Shown here one piece after another: positions 10,317 to 18,008 of a DNA stretch of 64,000 nucleotides (positions are counted from its first letter, which is position 1; each line of letters begins with the position of its first letter). The stretch spans positions 4,154,001 to 4,218,000 of the forward strand of contig NZ_BAAAWN010000001.1 in the NCBI RefSeq assembly GCF_039535095.1. Direction: 5' to 3'. Source of the DNA: Arthrobacter ramosus. Lineage in GTDB: Bacteria > Actinomycetota > Actinomycetes > Actinomycetales > Micrococcaceae. A model generated the notes under the pieces. That model saw only the letters and a list, made by a program, of their open reading frames with translations. It did no database searches and was not told the origin of the DNA. The translations under genes and the position numbers were made by a program.

Positions 10317-10907
10317 GTGCGCATTACTGCGATGAACCGTGTCCAGCGCGGCAAACTGGCGATGGCGGCGGCCGCCATCAGCATCGGTCTCTTGTCCGTG
10401 ACCGGCTGTGGCTATATCAACCCCCAGCAGACCAACGAGCAGTATTCTCCGTCTGACGGCGTCAGGGAAGACCTCGGTCCGCTTCAGCTGCGCAACATGC
10501 TCATCGTCTCCACGGATGCCAACAAGCCCGGACGCGTCATTGGTGCCGTGTTCAACACCTCCTCAAGCGATGCAACCCTGACCATCAGTGGCGCCGGCGG
10601 GTCGCAGGCGACCATTCCGGTCAAGGCCAAGTCCCAGACCTACCTCAACGAGACCACGGACGCCGCAGTTCTCAGCACGAGCGGCGGAGCACCTGGTTCC
10701 ATGGCTTCCGTGACCATCAAGACCGGCTCCGATTCCCGGACCGTGCAGTTCCCGGTCCTGGATGCTTCCTTAAAGGAATACGCGAAGTACCTCCCCACCG
10801 CTTCCGCTTCTCCGAGCCCCTCGGTCAGCGGTTCCGCCACCCCAAGCAGCGGTTCCACCGGCTCAAGCAGCAGCGCGACCCCGACGCCGAGCGCCACCGG
10901 CCACTAG
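10317..10907 (+). CDS. LpqE-like lipoprotein of unknown function
   Basis: A 196-residue exported lipoprotein. The signal peptide (basic MNRVQRGK, hydrophobic MAAAAISIGLLS) ends in the lipobox SVTGC, with Cys about residue 27. The body (about 50-150) looks like a small beta-sandwich, and a Ser/Pro/Thr-rich low-complexity tail follows. Position opposite carD and general architecture match mycobacterial LpqE, whose molecular role is not settled. The GTG start at 10317 has GAGGAG about 8 nt upstream; a start 24 nt earlier is less likely. A strong bidirectional hairpin follows. Confidence 0.82.
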   Translation: MRITAMNRVQRGKLAMAAAAISIGLLSVTGCGYINPQQTNEQYSPSDGVREDLGPLQLRNMLIVSTDANKPGRVIGAVFNTSSSDATLTISGAGGSQATIPVKAKSQTYLNETTDAAVLSTSGGAPGSMASVTIKTGSDSRTVQFPVLDASLKEYAKYLPTASASPSPSVSGSATPSSGSTGSSSSATPTPSATGH

Positions 10908-10933
10908 CCCGGCGCCACAAAGACAGGCGCCAC

Positions 10934-10982
10934 AAAGACAAAAGGAAGGGCTCCCGCGATGGGAGCCCTTCCTTTTGTCTTT
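10934..10982. terminator. 22-bp perfect hairpin, bidirectional terminator
   Basis: The arms 10934-10955 and 10961-10982 are fully complementary, separated by GCGAT. An A-rich left flank and T-rich right flank give a U-run in either direction. It lies between the lipoprotein gene and regX3, which converge. Confidence 0.9.
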
Positions 10983-11014
10983 GCTCTTGCAGGGTGCTCT
11001 ACCCGCGCGGCTTC

Positions 11015-11695
11015 CTACGGCTCGAACTTGTAGCCCAAGCCCCGAACCGTCACGAGGTAGCGGGGAACCGAGGGGTCAGGCTCGATCTTGCTGCGCAAGC
11101 GCTTCACATGGACGTCCAAGGTCTTGGTGTCGCCCACATAGTCGGAACCCCAGACGCGGTCGATCAGCTGTCCGCGGGTGAGCACCCGGCCCGAATTGCG
11201 AAGGAGCATCTCAAGGAGTTCGAATTCCTTCAGCGGAAGCGATACCTGTTCGCCGTTGACGCTCACTACATGCCGCTCGATGTCCATACGCACCGGACCG
11301 GCCTGCACGGTGGATGTGATGAGTTCCTCCGGCTCGCCTTGCCGGCGCAGCACAGCACGCACCCGCGCCACGAGTTCCCTGGAGGAGTACGGCTTGGTGA
11401 CGTAGTCGTCCGCGCCGAGCTCCAGGCCAACCACCTTGTCGATTTCCGAGTCCTTGGCCGTCAGCATGATGACCGGGACGCTGGAACGCTGGCGCAGTTG
11501 CCTGCAAACCTCAGTGCCAGGGGTCCCCGGAAGCTGCAAGTCCAGCAGCACCAAATCGGCCCCGTTGCGGTCGAACTCCACCAAGGCGTCACTGCCGTTG
11601 TCCACAACCTGGACATCGAAGCCTTCCTTGCCCAATAGGTAGGACAGGGGGTCGCTGAACGACTCTTCGTCCTCCACGATCAGAATCCTGCTCAA
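11015..11695 (-). CDS. regX3: Response regulator RegX3 (OmpR/PhoB family)
   Basis: A 226-residue DNA-binding regulator of the phosphate starvation response, partner of SenX3. The receiver domain (1-120) has the acidic pair in VEDEES, the phospho-acceptor Asp in DLVLLDLQLPG and the Lys in YVTKPYSSREL. The winged-helix domain (~130-226) includes LKEFELLEMLLRNSGRVLTRGQL and VHVKRLRSKIEPDPS. Its ATG overlaps the senX3 stop by 4 bp (ATGA), so the two are translationally coupled. Confidence 0.95.
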   Translation of the reverse strand: MSRILIVEDEESFSDPLSYLLGKEGFDVQVVDNGSDALVEFDRNGADLVLLDLQLPGTPGTEVCRQLRQRSSVPVIMLTAKDSEIDKVVGLELGADDYVTKPYSSRELVARVRAVLRRQGEPEELITSTVQAGPVRMDIERHVVSVNGEQVSLPLKEFELLEMLLRNSGRVLTRGQLIDRVWGSDYVGDTKTLDVHVKRLRSKIEPDPSVPRYLVTVRGLGYKFEP

Positions 11696-12906
11696 GCGCC
11701 AGCTCCTTGCTCTAGGGCGCGCACAGCGCCCGTCGTTTGAATCACGTTTCGGGGCTTCGCCCCGGCGTCGTCGTCCTCCTGGCCTTCCATTTCCGGAAGG
11801 CGGATGGTGAAAGTGGAACCTTGGCCTGGCTGGGACCAGACGGTGACCTCGCCGCCGTGGTTGGACACTACGTGCTTGACGATACTCAGTCCCAAACCTG
11901 TTCCCCCGGTCTGCCGGGACCTCGCCGCATCCACGCGGTAGAAGCGTTCGAAGATGCGCTCCTGGTCCTCGGGGCTGAGACCCTCACCCTGATCTGTAAC
12001 GGAAATGGCCACCACGCCCTCTTTGGCGCGGACCCCAACTCCCACACGGGTGTTCTCCGGCGAATAACGAATGGCGTTGTCGATCAGGTTCCGCAAGGCG
12101 GTCACCAACAGGTCCTGGTCGCCGAACACCATTGTTTCCGAGCGTCCGCCGACTACGATCTTGATGTTCTTGAGCTCAGCCGGGAGCTGCGAACGATCCA
12201 CGGACTCGGCGATCACCGTATTGATATCCACGGCGTGCCCTTGCTGTGCCACGTTGGCGCCCTGAAGCCGGGACAGCTCAATGATGTCCTGCACCAGTGC
12301 GGCCAGGCGTGTCGATTCCTTGTGCATGCGCTTCGCGAAGCGACGCACGGCTTCTTCGTCGTCCGGGCTTGCCTCAAGCGCCTCAGCCAGCAGGGAGATA
12401 GCACCCACCGGCGTCTTGAGTTCGTGCGAGACGTTCGCCACGAAGTCGTTCCGGATCTCTTCGGTCCGGGTGATTTCGGTACGGTCATCGGCCAGGAGGA
12501 CGATATATTCCCATCCGAGCATGGCTGCCCGCACCTGCACCACAATGGTTCCCTTGCCCAGTGGGCCGCGAGGCAACTCGAAAGTCTTCTCCAGGATCAC
12601 GCCGTCGCGCCGCACCTTTGCGGTCATGTCCAGCAACTGCTTGTGCACCACCGTGTGGCCCCTCACGAGCCCGTATGCGTAGGCCGCAGGACTGGCCCGG
12701 ACCACGCCGTCGATCGCGTCCACCACCACGAAAGCGCGTCCGACGACGGACAGCACCTCCGCGGCTCCCTCCGGAAGCAGGGGCTCCGTGACGTCCAGAT
12801 CCACGATCTTTCGCTGCCGTTCACTGAGCCTGAACGCGAGCACGCCAAAGACGCCGCACGACAGGCCGACTAGACCTGCGATGACACCGATGAGCACTGG
12901 ATCCAC
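11692..12906 (-). CDS. senX3: Sensor histidine kinase SenX3
   Basis: Membrane sensor kinase that phosphorylates RegX3. The 404 residues start with a hydrophobic N-terminal segment (IGVIAGLVGLSCGVFGVLAF), then a PAS-like region (about 45-150), the dimerisation box with phospho-His in NVSHELKTPVGAI, and the ATPase with LRNLIDNAIRYSPENTRVG (N box), DQGEGLSPEDQERIFERFY (G1/F) and GGTGLGLSIVKHV (G2). Only one clear membrane segment is seen. The start is GTG at 12906. It is divergent from phoU across a region with a candidate PHO box, fitting autoregulation. Confidence 0.94.
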   Translation of the reverse strand: MDPVLIGVIAGLVGLSCGVFGVLAFRLSERQRKIVDLDVTEPLLPEGAAEVLSVVGRAFVVVDAIDGVVRASPAAYAYGLVRGHTVVHKQLLDMTAKVRRDGVILEKTFELPRGPLGKGTIVVQVRAAMLGWEYIVLLADDRTEITRTEEIRNDFVANVSHELKTPVGAISLLAEALEASPDDEEAVRRFAKRMHKESTRLAALVQDIIELSRLQGANVAQQGHAVDINTVIAESVDRSQLPAELKNIKIVVGGRSETMVFGDQDLLVTALRNLIDNAIRYSPENTRVGVGVRAKEGVVAISVTDQGEGLSPEDQERIFERFYRVDAARSRQTGGTGLGLSIVKHVVSNHGGEVTVWSQPGQGSTFTIRLPEMEGQEDDDAGAKPRNVIQTTGAVRALEQGAGA

Positions 12907-12965
12907 GGATCTAGCTTATGCGCTCAAAACACTGCAAAATATGGAACGGTCACCAAACGGCCCCG

Positions 12966-13009
12966 ATTCAGCTAACGTTCACCTAAAGGTGCGCAATCGT
13001 TCATTGACC
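12966..13009 (+). promoter_or_regulatory. Candidate PHO box (11-bp direct repeats)
   Basis: Four successive 11-bp units begin at 12966, 12977, 12988 and 12999: ATTCAGCTAAC, GTTCACCTAAA, GGTGCGCAATC, GTTCATTGACC. Three carry the TTCA core at the same phase. PhoP/RegX3-type regulators bind GTTCACC-like direct repeats every 11 bp. The site lies between divergent senX3-regX3 and phoU, where autoregulation is expected. Identification is by spacing and motif only. Confidence 0.55.
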
Positions 13010-13103
13010 ACTGCCACCCTTACTAGTTGGACCGTAGTTAGCTGTGATGATTTTCGCGCCGCCAGAAGGGTGCGGAGGAGATTTCCAAGGAGAGGACGCC
13101 ACC

Positions 13104-13757
13104 GTGCGCAAGGTTTTTCAGGAGGAGCTCATCCAGGTCGGTGAGGACCTCATCGAGATCTCAAAACTGGTCACTGAGGCGATCCAGAACGCGACCACCG
13201 CATTCGAAGGTGCCGACGTAGATCTCGCCCAGGATGTCATTGCCGCCGACGCCCGGATCGATTTCCTGCAGAACGGCCTCGACGAACGGGCGATCGACAT
13301 CCTGGCCCTCCAGGGCCCCGTGGCAAGCGATCTCCGGATGATTGTTGGCTCCCTTCGGATGAGCGCATCCCTGGAGCGCATGGGTGACCTCGCCCGGCAC
13401 GTGGCCCAGCTGGCCCGTTTGCGCTACCCGGCCACGGTCATCCCCGAGCAGCTGACGGCAACGTTCAAGGACATGGCCCGCCTCGACCTCGAAATCGTCC
13501 AGAAGGTCACCCTGCTCCTGGAGTCACGCGACCTGGAAGTTGCCCGGGACATCCTCAAGCTCAACATCCGGGTAGACGACCTGCACTTGAGCGTCTTCAG
13601 GGCAATCGCAGATCCCGCCTGGGCCGAGGCTGCCGCCACGACAGTGGATGTGGCCCTTGCCAGCCGCTACTTCGAGCGCTTCGCCGACCACGGCGTCTCC
13701 GTTGCCCGCAAGGTGACCTACTTGGTCACCGGTGAATGGCAGCCGGAAGGCTTCTAG
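13104..13757 (+). CDS. phoU: Phosphate signalling protein PhoU
   Basis: A 217-residue all-helical regulator linking the Pst transporter to the SenX3-RegX3 system and acting as a negative regulator. It has the two PhoU three-helix repeats; metal-binding-type motifs are visible in SLRMSASLERMGDLARHVA (first repeat) and SRYFERFADHGVSVARK (second repeat). The GTG at 13104 (VRKVFQEELIQVGEDL) is chosen because AAGGAGAG lies about 9 nt upstream and the family starts there. It is divergent from senX3-regX3. Confidence 0.95.
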   Translation: MRKVFQEELIQVGEDLIEISKLVTEAIQNATTAFEGADVDLAQDVIAADARIDFLQNGLDERAIDILALQGPVASDLRMIVGSLRMSASLERMGDLARHVAQLARLRYPATVIPEQLTATFKDMARLDLEIVQKVTLLLESRDLEVARDILKLNIRVDDLHLSVFRAIADPAWAEAAATTVDVALASRYFERFADHGVSVARKVTYLVTGEWQPEGF

Positions 13758-13769
13758 CCAGCCTTAACA

Positions 13770-13823
13770 GAAAACGACGGCGGCCGGCCCACCTTGCGAG
13801 GTGGGCCGGCCACCGTCGTTCTC
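13770..13823. terminator. Hairpin between convergent phoU and gpmA
   Basis: Long near-perfect inverted repeat centred on GGCCGGCCCACC and GGTGGGCCGGCC with a 7-nt loop, extended outwards by AACGACGG and CCGTCGTT with one bulged base. It lies between two converging stop codons. Confidence 0.82.
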
Positions 13824-13829
13824 TCAAAC

Positions 13830-14576
13830 TTATTTCTTGCCTTGGGCAGCGACAGCCTTGATGGACTCCGCCGCGGCCTCTGGGTCGAGGTAGGTTCCGC
13901 CGGGGTTGATCGGCTGGAAGTTTTCGTCGAGGTCGTAGACCAACGGGATGCCCGTAGGGATGTTCAGACCGGTTATGTCTTCGTCGCTTATGCCATCCAG
14001 GTGCTTGACGAGGGCGCGCAGGGAGTTGCCGTGGGCCGTGACCAGGACTGTCTTGCCAGCCTTGAGGTCTTCTTTGATGTCCGACTCCCAGTACGGCAGG
14101 AGACGGACCAGGACGTCCTTGAGGCACTCGGTGCGCGGGAGTGCATCGCCGAGGCCCGCGTAGCGCACGTCGTTCACCTGGGAGAACTCGCTGTCATCGG
14201 AGAGCGCGGGCGGCGGGGTGTCGTAGCTGCGGCGCCATTCCATGAACTGCTCTTCGCCGAACTCGGCAAGGGTCTGGGCCTTGTCCTTGCCCTGCAGTGC
14301 ACCGTAGTGGCGCTCGTTGAGGCGCCAGTCACGCTTGACCGGGATCCAGCCGCGGTCGGCCTTGTCGAGGGAAATGTTCGCGGTGTTGATGGCCCGCTTG
14401 AGCAGGGACGTGTACAGGATGTCCGGGAGAATGTTGTTCTCGACCAGGAGCTCTCCGCCGCGCGCTGCTTCCTCGCGGCCTTGGTCGTTCAGGTCGACGT
14501 CCACCCAGCCGGTGAACAGGTTCTTGGCGTTCCAGTCGCTGTGGCCGTGGCGCAGCAGAATCAGCTTGTAAGTCAT
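13830..14576 (-). CDS. gpmA: 2,3-bisphosphoglycerate-dependent phosphoglycerate mutase
   Basis: Glycolytic interconversion of 3- and 2-phosphoglycerate. From ATG 14576 the protein has 248 residues, the usual length. The phospho-histidine motif is [28 protein letters not shown] and the second catalytic His in [15 protein letters not shown] are present. The second ATG of the frame ([11 protein letters not shown]) is preferred because AGGA lies about 7 nt upstream of it; an ATG 9 nt earlier is possible. Confidence 0.96.
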   Translation of the reverse strand: MTYKLILLRHGHSDWNAKNLFTGWVDVDLNDQGREEAARGGELLVENNILPDILYTSLLKRAINTANISLDKADRGWIPVKRDWRLNERHYGALQGKDKAQTLAEFGEEQFMEWRRSYDTPPPALSDDSEFSQVNDVRYAGLGDALPRTECLKDVLVRLLPYWESDIKEDLKAGKTVLVTAHGNSLRALVKHLDGISDEDITGLNIPTGIPLVYDLDENFQPINPGGTYLDPEAAAESIKAVAAQGKK

Positions 14577-14641
14577 GGTTTTCATCCTAAGCGATCAGGC
14601 CCTGCCGTTGCCCGGCGTTACGCCCTTACCCCTTGACCGCA

Positions 14642-14700
14642 ACGCGGGGTCACTTAGCGCCGGTGTTTGTGCGTCGGATGGGCCGTAAGTGACCCCGCGT
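14642..14700. repeat. Long-loop palindrome upstream of gpmA and the methyltransferase gene
   Basis: ACGCGGGGTCACTTA at 14642-14656 is exactly complementary to 14686-14700, with a 29-nt spacer. It lies between two divergent genes, where a terminator is not expected, so it may be an operator-like or REP-like element. Confidence 0.5.
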
Positions 14701-14719
14701 CGGAGGATAAAGTGGGACG

Positions 14720-15532
14720 GTGGTGCAAAAAGCAGAGCGGGTGCAGGGAAGACGCGGCAAACCCGTCGGCAACATCACCAGGGGCACCACCAACCCCAAC
14801 CGCATGCGCCGTCTGGACCGCTGGTTGGCGGGCCCGCAGGCATGGCGGCTACGCTCCGCCGTCGACCCCTTGGTAGTGGATTTGGGCTACGGCGCTTCCC
14901 CGGCCACCGCCGTCGAACTCTTCGAAAGGCTGCAGGCAGTCCGCCCCGACGTCCGCGTGTGCGGGATCGAGATCGAACCCGCGCGCGTCCGGGTCGCGAA
15001 ATCCCTGGAAAGGCCCGGGCTCAGTTTCCACGTGGGCGGTTTCGAGGTTCCTGTTCCGGGCAATCCGGTGCTGGTGCGGGCCTTCAACGTGCTGCGGCAA
15101 TACGAGGAATCGGATGTGGCCGGGATCTGGGCGCTGGTGCAGTCGCGGCTGGCTCCGCAGGGATTGTTCATCGACGGCACGTGTGACGAAATCGGCCGCA
15201 GAGTGACGTGGGTTGCGCTGGATCCGAACGGGCCGCTGAGTCTGAGCCTGTCCATGCGGTTCGGCGGTTTCGAACTCCCCTCCGACGTGGCAGAACGCCT
15301 ACCCAAGGCACTTATCCACCGCAACATCCCAGGGGAACGCATTCACGCTTTCCTGAATGCCCTGGACCAGGCCTGGCTGGAAGCCGCACCGCTTGCGTCC
15401 TTTGGCAACAAGCAGCGGTGGACCGCTATGTGCCAATCAATGCGCGACGCCGGCTGGCCCCTTCAGGACGGAACGTCCCGTTGGCGCCTAGGGGAACTCA
15501 CCGTCGACTGGTCAGCGGTGGCCCCGGCTTAG
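14720..15532 (+). CDS. Class I SAM-dependent methyltransferase-like protein
   Basis: A 270-residue cytoplasmic protein with a Rossmann-type SAM-binding start: LVVDLGYGASPATAVELFERL (motif I) near residue 50, the acidic loop CGIEIEPARV, and a post-strand region VLVRAFNVLRQY. It is conserved beside gpmA/phoU in related genomes as far as known. Substrate is unknown and the usual catalytic residues of RNA or protein methyltransferases are not evident. The start is the first of two tandem GTG codons at 14720, with GGAGGATAA about 9 nt upstream. Confidence 0.7.
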   Translation: MVQKAERVQGRRGKPVGNITRGTTNPNRMRRLDRWLAGPQAWRLRSAVDPLVVDLGYGASPATAVELFERLQAVRPDVRVCGIEIEPARVRVAKSLERPGLSFHVGGFEVPVPGNPVLVRAFNVLRQYEESDVAGIWALVQSRLAPQGLFIDGTCDEIGRRVTWVALDPNGPLSLSLSMRFGGFELPSDVAERLPKALIHRNIPGERIHAFLNALDQAWLEAAPLASFGNKQRWTAMCQSMRDAGWPLQDGTSRWRLGELTVDWSAVAPA

Positions 15533-15536
15533 TTCC

Positions 15537-15650
15537 GGTTGGGCCCACGCCGGCGAGGGCCCCGGCCTGAGCTTGCGAAGGCTGGGAGCCTGTGGTTGGG
15601 CCCACGCCGGCAGGGTTCCCTGAGCGAGCTTGCGAGCTTAGGGTGCCGGT
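15537..15650 (+). repeat. Two-copy degenerate 57-bp tandem repeat
   Basis: GGTTGGGCCCACGCCGGC occurs at 15537-15554 and again at 15594-15611, each followed by a GC-rich stretch containing GAGCTTGCGA. It lies between the methyltransferase-like gene and the DUF2516 gene, which converge. No function is evident. Confidence 0.55.
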
Positions 15651-15655
15651 GGGGA

Positions 15656-15994
15656 TCACCAGGGACCGTACGGCCCCTGGTTGCGGCCGCTGTTGCCGAT
15701 TTCCGTCACCGCGGGACGGACGTCCGCCAAGTAGACGCACGCCGCGGTGACGGCAGCGATGCCGAAGATGCCAAAGCCGCCGCCGCCACCCAGGAGGGAA
15801 AGTCCGCCGATCACCGCGGCGACGCCGGTCAGGGCCAGCCAGAAGGTCTTGGTGCGCTTCGATGCTGCCTCAAAGGACGAGGGTTTGTGGCGCAGGCAAT
15901 CGACCAGCGCCCACAGCTCCAAAGCGAAGGCAACCAGTCCCAGAATGAACCAAATCCCATTCTGGATGTATGAAATCAAAATTTTTCCGTCCAC
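15656..15994 (-). CDS. DUF2516 family small membrane protein
   Basis: About 112 residues with three hydrophobic segments: IWFILGLVAFALELWALVDC, FWLALTGVAAVIGGLSLL and FGIFGIAAVTAACVYLADV, followed by a hydrophilic tail. The first helix with WALVDCLRH matches the actinobacterial DUF2516 family of unknown function. The start is uncertain: GTG at 15994 (MDGKILISYIQNG) fits the family best; GTG at 16000 and TTG at 16015 are also in frame and none has a strong ribosome binding site. It lies immediately downstream of metB on the same strand. Confidence 0.8.
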   Translation of the reverse strand: MDGKILISYIQNGIWFILGLVAFALELWALVDCLRHKPSSFEAASKRTKTFWLALTGVAAVIGGLSLLGGGGGFGIFGIAAVTAACVYLADVRPAVTEIGNSGRNQGPYGPW

Positions 15995-16004
15995 GCCCAC
16001 AAGC

Positions 16005-17189
16005 CTAGCGGTCAAGCGACGTGAGCGCTTGCTCCAAATCCGTCCAGAGGTCTTCGACGTTCTCGATCCCGACGCTCATCCTGACCAAGTTGTCCGGCAC
16101 GCTGAGCGGCTCGGCGGTGTGCCGGCGTCGGCGTTCGATGAGGGACTCGACCCCGCCCAGCGACGTCGCGGGGATCCACAACCGCAAGGCACGAACCAGT
16201 TGATCTGCTGCGTCGACACCGCTGCGGGTTCCGTCCCCGGCCAACTGGATGCACAGGATGGAGCCGAAGCCCTTCATCTGGGACTTGGCCCGCTCATGGC
16301 CGGGATCGTCGGGCAGGCCCGGGAAGCGGATGGACTCGACGCGCGGGTGGGTGCTCAGCCGCTCGGCCAACGTTGCCGCGGAAGCTTGCGAGCGCTCGAT
16401 CCGGAGTGCCAGCGTGCGCAGGCCACGGAGCGCGAGCCAGGCCTCGAAGGGACCCGCGATGCCGCCGTGGATGATGCGGTGGTGCAGGAGTTCCGCGCGC
16501 AGCTCCGCATTCGAGGTAACCAAGGCACCGAGTACGACATCGGAGTGTCCCGCCAGGTATTTGGTCACCGAATGCAGCACGACGTCGGAGCCCAGGCCGA
16601 GGGGCTGCTGAACCAGCGGCGTGGAGAAGGTGTTGTCCGTGACCACGATGGCGCCAGCCTCCTGGGCAGCGGTGGCCAGGGCCCGTACGTCGGCGATGCC
16701 CAGCATGGGGTTAGTGGGGCTTTCAATCCACAGCATGCTGGCTGCTTTTCCATCCGCGGGGGCGAGCTGGGCCTTGACGGCATCGGTGTCCGCGATGTCA
16801 ACGGTCCGGAGTTCAAGGATGCCCTTGGCCGCGAGTTCGGTGGCCATGACGAGAGATCCTGCGTAGCTGTGCGTGGGCATGACGAGGACTCCGCCCGCCG
16901 GCACGAGTGACAACGCGGAGCTCACTGCGGCCAGGCCCGAGGCGTAGAGCAAGCCGGGCAGCTCGGCGCCCTCCAGCTGGGCCAGCGCTTCCTCGAACGG
17001 ATCCCAGGTGGGGTTGGCATAGCGTCCGTAGCCGCGGTCCCCGTCGCTCAATGCTCCCGTTCCGAAGTACGTGGAGGACAGAACGATGGGCGGGTTGACG
17101 GGCTGGTCATGGCTTCGTTCGGGACGGCCTGCCGCCACCACCACAGTGTCAGGGGATAGATCTGCGGCATGCTCTCGGGAAAGACTCAT
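16005..17189 (-). CDS. metB: Cystathionine gamma-synthase-type PLP enzyme
   Basis: A 394-residue Cys/Met-metabolism PLP enzyme. The Schiff-base lysine is in HSVTKYLAGHSDVVLG near residue 205; DNTFSTPLVQQPLGLG and the C-terminal GGVESLIERR and VRMSVGIENVEDLW are typical. Members of this family perform gamma-replacement or gamma-elimination in transsulfuration (cystathionine gamma-synthase, gamma-lyase), and assignment to synthase over lyase is by overall similarity. It is divergent from tmk; the gap contains an unassigned hairpin at 17243-17282. Confidence 0.88.
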   Translation of the reverse strand: MSLSREHAADLSPDTVVVAAGRPERSHDQPVNPPIVLSSTYFGTGALSDGDRGYGRYANPTWDPFEEALAQLEGAELPGLLYASGLAAVSSALSLVPAGGVLVMPTHSYAGSLVMATELAAKGILELRTVDIADTDAVKAQLAPADGKAASMLWIESPTNPMLGIADVRALATAAQEAGAIVVTDNTFSTPLVQQPLGLGSDVVLHSVTKYLAGHSDVVLGALVTSNAELRAELLHHRIIHGGIAGPFEAWLALRGLRTLALRIERSQASAATLAERLSTHPRVESIRFPGLPDDPGHERAKSQMKGFGSILCIQLAGDGTRSGVDAADQLVRALRLWIPATSLGGVESLIERRRRHTAEPLSVPDNLVRMSVGIENVEDLWTDLEQALTSLDR

Positions 17190-17242
17190 TGCTCCAGCCT
17201 ACGGCGCGGGGAGCGGGCGCTGGAAAGGTGTTACGGCTGAGT

Positions 17243-17282
17243 CTCGCCGAGCGGCAGGGTTCGTCCCGCGCGGTTCGGCGAG
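17243..17282. other. Unassigned hairpin in the metB/tmk divergent region
   Basis: CTCGCCGA at 17243-17250 is complementary to TCGGCGAG at 17275-17282 with a GC-rich interior. It would fall in the metB 5' leader. No known riboswitch pattern was recognised. Confidence 0.3.
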
Positions 17283-17327
17283 CGCCGTCGTCGGGCACTG
17301 TCAGTGTTCCTCTGTACGCTTAGATCC

Positions 17328-18008
17328 GTGACTACGCAGCGCCTCAAGCAGGACCAGAGCCCCCCGCCGAACCAGCGCCCGGGACTCTTCATCGCCTTCG
17401 AGGGCGGAGACGGGGCCGGCAAGTCCACGCAGGCCGCCCGCCTGGCAGAGGCGCTCGAGTCCCTCGGCTTTTCCGTGCTGCGCACTCGCGAGCCCGGAGG
17501 CACACCGATCGGCGAAAAGCTGCGTTCCCTCGTGCTGGACCACGGCCACGGCACTATCGATCCCCGGACCGAAGCCCTTATGTTCGCAGCCTCCCGGGCT
17601 GCCCATGCAAACCAGGTCATCCGCCCGGCCTTGGCACAGGGTTCAGTGGTGATCACGGACCGCTATATAGACTCCTCCGTCGCCTATCAGGGTGCCGGCA
17701 GGGATCTCGGCACCGTGGACGTCAGGCGGCTCAACGAATGGGCCACCGAAGGCCTCGAGCCGGACCTGACAGTACTCCTGGACGTCCACCCGGGCGATGG
17801 CCGGGACCGCAGAACTGCCGGAGACGCTGCCGAGGACCGGCTCGAGTCGGAACCGGACGATTTCCACGCCCGCATCCGTGCCGCGTTCCTGGAACTGGCA
17901 AATGCACACCCGGAGACGTACCTCGTGCTGCCCGCCAACGACGCAATCGAGAACCTCGCCGCACAGATTCTACGTCGCGTGCAGGACTTACTTGGGAGCC
18001 GCACATGA
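17328..18008 (+). CDS. tmk: Thymidylate kinase
   Basis: Phosphorylates dTMP to dTDP. The 226 residues contain the P-loop FEGGDGAGKSTQAARLAE, the DR(Y/H) motif ITDRYIDSSVAYQGAGRDL and a C-terminal lid/helix region. GTG at 17328 is chosen: TACGCT lies about 9 nt upstream and no ribosome binding site is seen, so translation may be leaderless; a start 24 nt earlier is in frame. Its TGA overlaps the holB ATG (ATGA), a two-gene replication operon. Confidence 0.95.
   Translation: MTTQRLKQDQSPPPNQRPGLFIAFEGGDGAGKSTQAARLAEALESLGFSVLRTREPGGTPIGEKLRSLVLDHGHGTIDPRTEALMFAASRAAHANQVIRPALAQGSVVITDRYIDSSVAYQGAGRDLGTVDVRRLNEWATEGLEPDLTVLLDVHPGDGRDRRTAGDAAEDRLESEPDDFHARIRAAFLELANAHPETYLVLPANDAIENLAAQILRRVQDLLGSRT

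Noticed and set aside
17190-17303. SAM or other methionine riboswitch upstream of metB
   Set aside because: Only a simple hairpin at 17243-17282 is visible; no conserved core of a known riboswitch was recognised.
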